Of a stretch of DNA of 64,000 nucleotides, positions 18,444-25,996 are shown piece after piece. This DNA is from Candidatus Pseudobacter hemicellulosilyticus (lineage in GTDB: Bacteria > Bacteroidota > Bacteroidia > Chitinophagales > Chitinophagaceae). Position 1 is the stretch's first letter. Each line of letters begins with the position of its first letter. The stretch covers positions 1,798,001 to 1,862,000 of the forward strand of contig CP119311.1 of assembly GCA_029202545.1 (NCBI GenBank), in the 5' to 3' direction. Under the pieces are notes generated by a model. The model saw only the letters and a list, made by a program, of their open reading frames with translations, did no database searches and had not been told where the DNA came from. Position numbers and translations under genes: made by a program.

Positions 18444-19481
18444 TCAGAGGGTGGCTGTTTTTAGTTTTTTGGGTGTTTTCAGTTCAACGGTCTGTGATTT
18501 GCCGTCGCGGGTCAGCTTTACGGTAACAGCTTGTTTCTCGCGGGCTTCCTGGGCGGCTGCGGCCAGCTCATCAGCGCTGTTCACGGTTTTGCCGTCAAAC
18601 TGGGTGATCACATCGTCTTCTTTGATACCTGCTTTTTCGGCGGCGGACTCATCGGCTACGCTGAGTACTTTCACGCCTTTACCATCTTCAGTATCCTGTG
18701 CGCGGATGCCGAGGCGGCCACCACGACCGTTAAGGCCCATGCCGCGGAACTGATCGCCCAGGTTGAATTGCAGGTCGCGGAGTCCATCCAGCTGGGGAAT
18801 GGTCAGGGCGCCGCCTTCAGGGCCGGAGAAAGAAAATGTTTCTGCCTGCGGAGCCTTGCCCAGGATCACGGTAGCAGATTGTTCTTTATTGTCCCTGCGA
18901 TAGGCGATCACGATCTTGTCATCCGGCTTATGCGCTTTCACTGCTTTGACCACATCATCATGGGTTTTGATGGTTTCCTTATCGATCCTGGTAATGATAT
19001 CTCCTTTTTTCAGGCCGGCCTTGCTGGCGCCACTGTTCTCGTTGAGGCTGGTGATGCGGGCGCCGCCGGGCGCTTCTTCAGTGGCTACACCGAGGAAGGC
19101 GCGGTTAGGATCCACGGTACCACCGCCATACAATTGGGCGCCGCCTTCATTGCCATCAAAGCGATGGAACTGGAGGACGTCAGGCCGCTGGCGGAAGGGG
19201 GAGGCGGTCTCATAATGGATGGTCCTGCCCCTGCGTATGCTGAGGTTCTCGTTATTGTAATCGGTGAGGGGTTTGCCGTTGACAAGTACTTCGCCGTCTT
19301 TGATCTCGATGGTGATCTTATCATCCTTGTCGGATTTTTTGCGGATGATGATCTCGTCGTACTGGCGGAACTTATCCTTTTCCACCGGTGCTTTGTCATT
19401 TTCTTCCTGGGCCATGGAAGCAGTGCCTGCCAGGAGGGCGGTGGTGGTCAGGGCGGCCAGTACCAATGCGTATCTTTTCAT
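18444..19481 (-). CDS. Secreted protein with two PDZ domains, no protease domain
   Basis: 345 residues: a signal peptide (MKRYALVLAALTTTALLAGTASMAQ), a charged region (about 25-100) with a DKITIEIKDGEVLVNGKPL strand pair, a first PDZ domain (about 125-205, GLKKGDIITRIDKETI) and a second PDZ domain (about 245-335, GIKEDDVITQFDGKTV). It resembles the substrate-binding tail of HtrA/DegP proteases, but the His-Asp-Ser protease domain is absent. It may act as a periplasmic adaptor or scaffold; the partner is unknown. It has its own promoter and terminator. Confidence 0.85.
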   Translation of the reverse strand: MKRYALVLAALTTTALLAGTASMAQEENDKAPVEKDKFRQYDEIIIRKKSDKDDKITIEIKDGEVLVNGKPLTDYNNENLSIRRGRTIHYETASPFRQRPDVLQFHRFDGNEGGAQLYGGGTVDPNRAFLGVATEEAPGGARITSLNENSGASKAGLKKGDIITRIDKETIKTHDDVVKAVKAHKPDDKIVIAYRRDNKEQSATVILGKAPQAETFSFSGPEGGALTIPQLDGLRDLQFNLGDQFRGMGLNGRGGRLGIRAQDTEDGKGVKVLSVADESAAEKAGIKEDDVITQFDGKTVNSADELAAAAQEAREKQAVTVKLTRDGKSQTVELKTPKKLKTATL

Positions 19482-19525
19482 GGAACAAACTGTTTTAGGT
19501 TTTAACTACGTCAAGTTTCGTAGAT

Positions 19526-19533
19526 CAAATATA
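19526..19533 (-). promoter_or_regulatory. -7 element for the PDZ-protein gene
   Basis: The minus strand reads TATATTTG, matching TAnnTTTG, 44 nt before the ATG at 19481. A TTTTC sequence lies about 18 bp upstream of it as a weak -33 candidate. The palindrome CGAAAATTTTCG (19551-19562) overlaps that -33 region. Confidence 0.5.
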
Positions 19534-19604
19534 GGGAAATATCCGAAATACGAAAATTTTCGGAAATGAGAATTTTGCTTTTAACGGATTGTTAGGAGAG
19601 GCGG

Positions 19605-20777
19605 CTATTTATGGTGTAAAATTTCCTCCATGAGACCGCTCAGGGAGATGGCGGTTATGCCTTCACCGAGCGGGAAGCGGTCAGTACCGGAATACACCAC
19701 AAATCGTTTATCCGCCCCGATGTCTTCACAGCCGATATGAAAACCTTTGGAAAGCGCCGGGGAAGATTTTCTCTTTATTTCAATAGCCCATTTTTCTTTG
19801 GGAGAGAATTCCAGTACCAGGTCAATTTCTGCTCCGCCTGGCGTGCGGTAGTAAAAGGATTGTACTCTTGGCGGTGTTACCGACAGGATATTTTCAATAA
19901 CGAACCCTTCCCAGCTGCCTCCTACCACCGGATGCCCCAATAGTTCATTGGTTTGATGGATATTCAAAAGACAATGGGTGATCCCACTATCACGTACATA
20001 GGTTTTCGGGGCTTTGACGAGGCGTTTGCTGATATTGGCTGACCAGGGCTGCAATCTTCTTACCAGTAACAGGTCTGTCATCAGGTCGAGGTAGCGGCCA
20101 ATGGTTGTGCTGGATACTTCCAGGTTCCTTGCCAATACAGAGGCGTTCAGCGTAGCGCCCTGGTTGTGGGCCAGCATGGTCCAGAACCTTTCCAGTGTTT
20201 TGGCAGGTATGCGGGGACCGAGTTGTGGAATATCGCGTTCCAGGTAGGTCCTTATGAAATCTGCCCGCCAGTCAAAACTTTGTTCATTGTCTTTGGCCAG
20301 CAGGCTTTCCGGGAAGCCCCCGCGCAGCCAGAGGTTATTAATGTTTTCATCACCCTGGGCATATTCCAATGCATCGATAGCATGCAGTTCGAGATAGCTG
20401 ATGCGGCCTGCCAGTGATTCGCTGGATTGCTGCAGCAGTTCCATGGAAGCTGAGCCCAGGAACAGGAACTGCCCGGTCTTGTTCCCTTTCCGCCTTTCTT
20501 TGTCGATAATGCCGCGTAGCGGCGCAAAGATCTCCGGTAATCGTTGGATCTCGTCCAGGATGATCAGCTTACCCTGGTTCTCCTCATGAAATGCGGCTAT
20601 GTCCGATACCTTTTGCAGGTCGAGGCGATTCTCCAGGTCAAGGTAAATGGCAGGACGCTGATCTGACAGATCAAGCGCCAGGGTTGTTTTGCCTACCTGG
20701 CGAGGTCCCATAAGGGCTACAGCCGGGCTGCGGTCCAGTGCATCCTGTAAAGCGGTTTCTAAACGACGGGTAATCAT
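19605..20777 (-). CDS. AAA ATPase with DUF4143 C-terminal domain
   Basis: A 390-residue member of the archaeal-type ATPase/DUF4143 family. Walker A is GPRQVGKTT (about residues 24-32), Walker B is LIILDEIQRLPE, and the sensor region reads FLFLGSASMELL. A winged-helix-like segment lies near 210-250 (LEVSSTTIGRYLDLMTDLLLVRRLQ). The DUF4143 domain (about 200-350) includes the nuclease-like pattern GGAEIDLVLEF...WAIEIKRKS (Asp, then Glu-x-Lys), the restriction-endonuclease fold arrangement. The physiological role of the family is poorly known; members are patchily distributed and some look toxin- or mobile-linked. The ATG at 20777 abuts a palindromic promoter. Confidence 0.85.
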   Translation of the reverse strand: MITRRLETALQDALDRSPAVALMGPRQVGKTTLALDLSDQRPAIYLDLENRLDLQKVSDIAAFHEENQGKLIILDEIQRLPEIFAPLRGIIDKERRKGNKTGQFLFLGSASMELLQQSSESLAGRISYLELHAIDALEYAQGDENINNLWLRGGFPESLLAKDNEQSFDWRADFIRTYLERDIPQLGPRIPAKTLERFWTMLAHNQGATLNASVLARNLEVSSTTIGRYLDLMTDLLLVRRLQPWSANISKRLVKAPKTYVRDSGITHCLLNIHQTNELLGHPVVGGSWEGFVIENILSVTPPRVQSFYYRTPGGAEIDLVLEFSPKEKWAIEIKRKSSPALSKGFHIGCEDIGADKRFVVYSGTDRFPLGEGITAISLSGLMEEILHHK

Positions 20778-20780
20778 CTA

Positions 20781-20811
20781 TGCAAATTTAACATGAAATG
20801 TTGAATTTGCA
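20781..20811. repeat. Palindromic element, copy 1, overlapping the ATPase promoter
   Basis: GCAAATTTAACAT (20782-20794) and ATGTTGAATTTGC (20798-20810) are inverted repeats with one mismatch around a GAA centre. On the minus strand one arm contains TAAATTTG (complement of 20783-20790), a full -7 element ending six bases before the ATG at 20777, so a transcript from it would have almost no leader. It is part of a 42-bp direct repeat (20781-20822). Confidence 0.75.
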
Positions 20812-20829
20812 GACTTGGAAGGGAAATAA

Positions 20830-20866
20830 CCCTGCAAATTTAACATGAAATGTTGAATTTGCAGGG
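20830..20866. repeat. Palindromic element, copy 2
   Basis: This is the same 31-bp palindrome as copy 1, identical across 20833-20863 and extended on both sides by CCC/GGG to an 18-bp arm. The unit 20833-20874 repeats 20781-20822 with two mismatches at a period of 52 bp. It again carries TAAATTTG on the minus strand (complement of 20835-20842). It begins 11 bp after the alaS stop on the minus strand and, with TTATTT following, could also be the alaS terminator. Confidence 0.75.
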
Positions 20867-20876
20867 TTGGAAGGCT

Positions 20877-23498
20877 TTATAAAAGTGCTTTGATCTTTTC
20901 TATTACCTGAGAAAGGTTGCTGGCGTCCTGGCCGCCGGCCGTGGCCAGGTTCTTCTGACCGCCGCCGCCGCCTTTGATGAGGGGGGCTACCTGTTCCTTG
21001 ATGAGCTTACCGGCGTCCAGTCCTTTGGCGGCCACTACCGTATCGGCAATGCCCACGGCTACAAAGGGCTTACCGCCGATATTGGCGCAGAGCACAGCTA
21101 CATAATCGTTCAGGTTATTTTTCAGGTCGAAGCAGAGTTTCTTCAGTGCATCGGCATTGCCTACTTCCACAATATCTCCTACAAACGTAATACCGTTCAC
21201 GATCTCGTCTTTTTGCAGCAGCTCGTTGCGGACGCCTACCAGGATCCTGTTCTCCAGGTGGTCCAGTTTCTTTTTCAGGTCTGCATTTTCAGTTTGCAGG
21301 CTTTCAACGGCTTTGACCAGCTCTTTGGGATTCTTGAGGCTTTCGCGGACAGCGCGCAGCTGGCTGAACTGCTCCTGGATATAGTTTTCTGCAGCAAGGC
21401 CACAGAGCGCTTCCAGGCGGCGCACGCCTGCGGCAACAGCTGATTCCTGTTTAATGCGGAACAGGCCCAGCTCGCCGGTGGCGCCCACATGGGTGCCGCC
21501 ACAAAGCTCTACGGAATATTGCGGATCCATGATCACCACACGCACCACATCGCCGTATTTTTCGCCGAAGAGGGCCATGGCGCCCAGTTGCAGGGCTTCT
21601 TCCTTGGGCAGTTCCTTTATTACTACAGGGATATTTTCCCGGATCTTTTCATTGACGAGGGCTTCTACCCGGGCGATCTCTTCGTCCGTCATGCGGGCGA
21701 AGTGGGAGAAGTCGAACCGCAGGTACTCATTATTCACCAGTGACCCTTTCTGTGCCACATGCGTACCCAATACTTTACGCAGGGCGGCATGCAGGAGGTG
21801 GGTGGCGGAGTGGTGAACAGCTGTTGACTGGCGGCGGGCCATATCAACCTGCGCAGTCACCACGGCGGTGATATTGATGGGCAGGGTATCGGTGAAATGG
21901 ATGATGAGGTCGTTCTCTTTCCTGGTATCTGTTACAGGGACCAGCTCGCCATCAAAAGACAGGGTGCCGGTATCACCTACCTGGCCGCCGCTTTCTGCAT
22001 AGAAAGGCGTGGTGTCCAGGATCAGCTGGAAAGACTCTTTGCCTTTGGCCTTTACTTTCCGGTACCTGGAGACCTTGGTCATGGTTTCCAGCTGCTGGTA
22101 GCCCACAAAAGTATTGGGTTTGGCATCCGGCATCAGCACTACCCAGTCTTCCGTGTCCAGGGTGGTGGCGGCGCGGCTGCGGTCCTTCTGCTGTTTCATT
22201 TCCTTATCGAAACCGGCCTCATCCACTTCCAGGTTGTTTTCCCGGGCAATGAGTCGGGTGAGGTCGATGGGAAAACCGTAGGTATCGTACAATTCAAACG
22301 CGGCAGTACCATTGATAGTGGCGTTTTTAGCGCCATTGATCAGTTCATCCATTTTGCGCAGGCCTTTGTCGAGGGTGCGGAGGAAGGCTTCTTCTTCTTC
22401 CTTCACTACTTTACTGACAAAGTCCACCTGTTGCTGAAGTTCCGGGAAAACGGTCTGGAACTGGCCGGCCAGGATGGGTACCAGCTGGTGCAGCAGGGGT
22501 TGTTTATATTCCAGGTAAGAATAATAATAGCGAACGGCGCGGCGCAGGATGCGGCGGATCACATAGCCGGCGCCCGTATTGGAAGGCAGCTGGCCATCGG
22601 CAATGGTGAAGCTGATGGCGCGGATATGGTCGGCGATCACGCGGAAGGCTACGGCAGGCTTGCTGTCGCTGAAATCATATTTTTTACCGCAGATCCCTTC
22701 GGTAGCGGCAATGGTGCCGGTGAAGAGATCGGTATCGTAGTTGGATTGTTTACCCTGAAGAACGCGTACCAGCCTTTCCAGGCCCATACCGGTATCCACG
22801 TGTTTGGCGGGCAGGGATTGCAGGCTGCCGTCCTTGAGGCGGTTGAACTGCATGAATACGTTATTCCAGATCTCGATCACCTGGGGGTGGTCATTGTTTA
22901 CGAGGGCTTTGCCGTCCACTGCTTTCCTTTCGTCGTCCGTGCGGCAGTCCACATGGATCTCAGAGCAGGGACCGCAGGGGCCGGTATCGCCCATCTCCCA
23001 GAAATTATCTTTTTTATTGCCCATGAGGATGCGCTCTTCTGCGATCCATTTTTTCCATTCAGTGAGGGCTTCCTCGTCCTGGGGCAGGTTTTCTTTGGTG
23101 TCGCCTTCAAAGATGGTGACATAGAGCCGGTCCCTGGGGATCTTATATACTTCGGTCAGCAGCTCCCAGCTCCAGGCAATGGCTTCTTTCTTGAAATAAT
23201 CGCCAAAGCTCCAGTTGCCGAGCATTTCAAACATGGTATGGTGGTAGGTGTCAACACCTACTTCCTCCAGGTCGTTGTGCTTACCGCTGACGCGGAGGCA
23301 TTTCTGGGTATCGGCCACGCGCGGATGCGGGGCGGCTTTGTTGCCCAGGAAATAATCTTTGAACTGGTTCATCCCTGCGTTGGTGAACAGCAGGGTGGGG
23401 TCATTCTTGATAACGATTGGCGCCGAAGGCACAATGCTGTGGCCTTTGGACTGGAAGAAATCTAAGAAATGCTGGCGTATAGCTGCGCTTGTCATCAT
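20877..23498 (-). CDS. alaS: Alanyl-tRNA synthetase
   Basis: Class II synthetase charging tRNA-Ala, with editing of misacylated Ser/Gly. About 873 residues: catalytic domain (MTSAAIRQHFLDFF... with FTNAGMNQFKDYFLG and TGMGLERL), tRNA-recognition helices (YVIRRILRRAVRYYY), editing domain (HSATHLLHAALR and CGGTHV carry the His and Cys metal ligands), a coiled linker, and the C-Ala domain (GGGGGQKNLATAGG). The ATG at 23498 or the adjacent one at 23495 is the start; the frame is open from a TTG at 23510. It is divergent from the M23 peptidase gene. Confidence 0.97.
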   Translation of the reverse strand: MMTSAAIRQHFLDFFQSKGHSIVPSAPIVIKNDPTLLFTNAGMNQFKDYFLGNKAAPHPRVADTQKCLRVSGKHNDLEEVGVDTYHHTMFEMLGNWSFGDYFKKEAIAWSWELLTEVYKIPRDRLYVTIFEGDTKENLPQDEEALTEWKKWIAEERILMGNKKDNFWEMGDTGPCGPCSEIHVDCRTDDERKAVDGKALVNNDHPQVIEIWNNVFMQFNRLKDGSLQSLPAKHVDTGMGLERLVRVLQGKQSNYDTDLFTGTIAATEGICGKKYDFSDSKPAVAFRVIADHIRAISFTIADGQLPSNTGAGYVIRRILRRAVRYYYSYLEYKQPLLHQLVPILAGQFQTVFPELQQQVDFVSKVVKEEEEAFLRTLDKGLRKMDELINGAKNATINGTAAFELYDTYGFPIDLTRLIARENNLEVDEAGFDKEMKQQKDRSRAATTLDTEDWVVLMPDAKPNTFVGYQQLETMTKVSRYRKVKAKGKESFQLILDTTPFYAESGGQVGDTGTLSFDGELVPVTDTRKENDLIIHFTDTLPINITAVVTAQVDMARRQSTAVHHSATHLLHAALRKVLGTHVAQKGSLVNNEYLRFDFSHFARMTDEEIARVEALVNEKIRENIPVVIKELPKEEALQLGAMALFGEKYGDVVRVVIMDPQYSVELCGGTHVGATGELGLFRIKQESAVAAGVRRLEALCGLAAENYIQEQFSQLRAVRESLKNPKELVKAVESLQTENADLKKKLDHLENRILVGVRNELLQKDEIVNGITFVGDIVEVGNADALKKLCFDLKNNLNDYVAVLCANIGGKPFVAVGIADTVVAAKGLDAGKLIKEQVAPLIKGGGGGQKNLATAGGQDASNLSQVIEKIKALL

Positions 23499-23647
23499 AT
23501 TTCGGAACAATCTTTGTTAAATGAAGGCCTCACTACCTGTGCAATTTGAAAAATTTTAGTTTCTTGCACCCCGCAGGAGTTTTGGCGAAAAACAAAAATT
23601 CTGCATATTCGTGCAGGTTTATGTATTTTGCTCTGATTGACGTGGTG

Positions 23648-23655
23648 CAAAGGTA
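23648..23655 (-). promoter_or_regulatory. -7 element for alaS
   Basis: The minus strand reads TACCTTTG, matching TAnnTTTG. It predicts a leader of roughly 140 nt before alaS. The leader is A/T-rich around 23550-23600 and has no structure I can name. Confidence 0.45.
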
Positions 23656-23709
23656 ATCGAAATCAACCTGTTTTGACCGGAAAACAAACGCTGTGAACCA
23701 CGGTGGCTG

Positions 23710-24681
23710 ATGAAAAAGATCAAGTATTTCTATAATACCAATACGCTTCGATACGAAAAGCTGGAAACCCCTTTGCGGGTCAAATTGCTGCGCGTACTGG
23801 GATTTATATCCGCGGCCATTGTAACGGCCATCATCATTGTCTCTATCGCCTACCGCTATTTTCCCTCCGCCAATGAAAAAACGCTGATGGCTGAAAATGA
23901 AAAGCTGGAAGAGCAGTTCATGGTGCTGGAGGAGCGGACCAAAAAGATCCAGCAGCAGGTGGGCGAGCTGGAAAAAAGAGATAACGAGGTCTACCGCACT
24001 ATTTTTGAAGCCAACCCTATCCCGGACAGTATCCGTTCCCGGGAAATAGAACAGCAGAAAGAGCTTAAACTGGTCATGAGCCTGACCAATTCCCAACTGG
24101 AGAATTCTATTGTCAATACCCTCAACAACCTCACTAACCGCATTGGCAGCCAGGAGGCTTCCTATACTGATATCGCCAAATTCATCAGCAATAAAGAAGA
24201 ACTGCTGGCCAGCACGCCCGCCATCCAGCCCGTCAGTAATGCTGATATGAAACGGGTAGCTTCGGGTTTTGGTTACCGCATTGATCCGGTATACAAGACC
24301 GTGAAATTCCATGCAGGCCTTGATTTTTCCGCTCCCCAGGGTACGCCGATCTATGCCACGGCCAATGGAGTGATCCGGACGGCCGGTAACCTGGGCAACG
24401 GCTACGGCAACCATGTGGTGATCAACCACGGTTACGGTTATGAGACCCTTTACGGGCATATGTACCGGGTGAAAGTGAGGGGCGGCCAGCGGGTAAAACG
24501 CGGCGAGATCATTGGTTATGTGGGCAGTACGGGTAAATCCACCGGTCCTCACTGCCATTATGAGGTCCATAAGAACGGCCGGCCACTGGATCCGGTCTAC
24601 TTTTTCTACAATGACCTGACCCCCGAACAGTTTGACCGGATGCTCAAAATCTCCTCTTCCAGCAACCAGAGCTTCGATTAA
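23710..24681 (+). CDS. M23-family metallopeptidase, membrane-anchored
   Basis: The 323-residue peptidoglycan endopeptidase has one N-terminal membrane helix (about 28-52, VLGFISAAIVTAIIIVSIAY), a coiled coil (about 60-105) and a C-terminal LytM/M23 domain (about 195-300). The zinc ligands are visible: His and Asp in HAGLDF, and the HxH motif in GPHCHYE. The domain order matches the NlpD/MepM-like peptidases involved in cell-wall remodelling and division. The ATG at 23710 (MKKIKYFYNTNT) is clear. It is divergent from alaS. Confidence 0.92.
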   Translation: MKKIKYFYNTNTLRYEKLETPLRVKLLRVLGFISAAIVTAIIIVSIAYRYFPSANEKTLMAENEKLEEQFMVLEERTKKIQQQVGELEKRDNEVYRTIFEANPIPDSIRSREIEQQKELKLVMSLTNSQLENSIVNTLNNLTNRIGSQEASYTDIAKFISNKEELLASTPAIQPVSNADMKRVASGFGYRIDPVYKTVKFHAGLDFSAPQGTPIYATANGVIRTAGNLGNGYGNHVVINHGYGYETLYGHMYRVKVRGGQRVKRGEIIGYVGSTGKSTGPHCHYEVHKNGRPLDPVYFFYNDLTPEQFDRMLKISSSSNQSFD

Positions 24682-24724
24682 TGGTGTAACTATGACAGTT
24701 CTGTGACACCCCATGCCACAACTT

Positions 24725-24757
24725 ATTGGGAACTTACCTGTTGTACCTGTAAATTTG
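24725..24757 (+). promoter_or_regulatory. Promoter of the AraC-type regulator
   Basis: ATTG (24725-24728) and TAAATTTG (24750-24757) are 21 bp apart. The -7 element continues as TAAATTTGCAGCGC, the same extended sequence (TAnnTTTGCAGCGC) as at the frr promoter. It supports the ATG at 24767 as the start and predicts a very short leader. Confidence 0.6.
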
Positions 24758-24766
24758 CAGCGCGTT

Positions 24767-25720
24767 ATGCAGTATTCCCAGGACATATTAGCAATTGCTT
24801 ACAAGCAACCGGTGATGCAGGATGAATTGCCCCTGATCTTTGAAAAGGAGCAGCAGATGCCTGGTTCCGTACAATACGCCATTCACCGCTACCAGAAACA
24901 TCCGCAGTGGACCATTGAGGATACGGGAATGCTGAATTACCATTTCCGCAAGAACGATCCCAGGAATAATTTCCTGGAACTGCGTTTCTGCCTGGCCGGT
25001 AATGTGTATTGCCGCCAGAAGGATACGGAGTGCGACCAGTGCAAATTCGGCGCCTCCCGTACCTGTGCCGACCGGGAAGATACCATTGACGTGCTGAGCT
25101 TCCGCTTTTCGCCCGTTCATCTTTCCCAGTTCCTGCGCCCCGGTCTGGCCAGCAGCAGCCTGTCTGACGATATCCTGCAGTTCAGCCATCCTGCCTCCTT
25201 CTCCAAGCTGCTGCCGCTCTGCGGCAGGACACGCATGGTGCTGGAAGCCCTGCTGAACCATAACTATACCGATACACTTGAAAATATCTTTATCAACGCA
25301 CAGGTGCAGATGCTGCTGTTATACAGCCTGGAATGCATGCTGGGTGATGAAAAGACCGACAAGAGCATCGAGACCTTCCAGTGCAAGTTCCTCGCCAACG
25401 AGGCTGACCGGGAAAAGATCGTGAGAGCCCGCGAGATCCTCCTGCAACATATCGGTGAACCCATTACCATCAAGGAACTGAGCCGTAAAGTGGCCATCAA
25501 TGAATGTTACCTGAAAAAAGGTTTCAAGGAATTGTTTGGCACTACCGTGTTCGATTTTTACCAGAGCCAGCGTATGGAACATGCCCGTTACCTCCTGTAT
25601 GAAAAAGGACTGAGCGTAACAGAAGTATCCATGATGCTGGGTTATTCTTCTATCTCCCATTTCTCTACCGCCTTCAAAAAGCATACAGGACTGAAACCCT
25701 GTGAGCTGTTATTACACTAA
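24767..25720 (+). CDS. AraC-family regulator with a cysteine cluster, candidate heme/iron regulator
   Basis: The 317-residue protein has a C-terminal double helix-turn-helix of the AraC/PchR type (about 220-317: ITIKELSRKVAINECYLKKG, then LSVTEVSMMLGYSSISHFSTAFKKHTG). The N-terminal sensor domain carries Cys at 75, 82, 89, 92 and 100 (C-x6-C-x2-C-x7-C from residue 82), which looks like a metal, iron-sulfur or heme site. It lies directly upstream of the heme uptake operon on the same strand, so I infer that it controls that operon. An in-frame ATG at 24713 would add 18 residues but overlaps the promoter. Confidence 0.85.
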   Translation: MQYSQDILAIAYKQPVMQDELPLIFEKEQQMPGSVQYAIHRYQKHPQWTIEDTGMLNYHFRKNDPRNNFLELRFCLAGNVYCRQKDTECDQCKFGASRTCADREDTIDVLSFRFSPVHLSQFLRPGLASSSLSDDILQFSHPASFSKLLPLCGRTRMVLEALLNHNYTDTLENIFINAQVQMLLLYSLECMLGDEKTDKSIETFQCKFLANEADREKIVRAREILLQHIGEPITIKELSRKVAINECYLKKGFKELFGTTVFDFYQSQRMEHARYLLYEKGLSVTEVSMMLGYSSISHFSTAFKKHTGLKPCELLLH

Positions 25721-25851
25721 TCCGGAGTCTACTTACCTCTTCTTACCAATTACGGAAAACCCTTTACCAGTGCGGGAAATAGCCTGTATGAACTTCCGCA
25801 TTGCGTAAACCTGTTTTCCCGCTTCAGTAAGAATTCCGGTTGCACCATCAA

Positions 25852-25859
25852 TACTTTTG
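25852..25859 (+). promoter_or_regulatory. Candidate -7 element of the heme uptake operon
   Basis: TACTTTTG matches TAnnTTTG and would give a leader of about 135 nt before the receptor gene. A hairpin (CAACGCCC 25949-25956 with GGGCtGTTG 25961-25969) sits in that leader 27 nt before the ATG. There is no clear -33 element, which fits a promoter that needs an activator. I see no obvious Fur box in 25721-25996. Confidence 0.4.
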
Positions 25860-25996
25860 TTCCTCCACATTATGCCTGGCATTGAACAAGAATGCCGGAA
25901 AAGAATTGCTTTAACCTTTTTCAACAGCCGACGATCTGACCATCTTGTCAACGCCCCTGCGGGCTGTTGCGGGCCGGTCTGTCTAAACACTATACC

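Noticed and set aside
18531..19505. A 324-codon plus-strand frame antisense to the PDZ gene
   Set aside because: Hydrophobic-looking but lacks start signals, and the PDZ gene with promoter and terminator explains the stretch.
21897..23465. A 522-codon plus-strand frame antisense to alaS
   Set aside because: It lies wholly inside alaS and has a composition typical of antisense frames in this genome; no start signal or motif.
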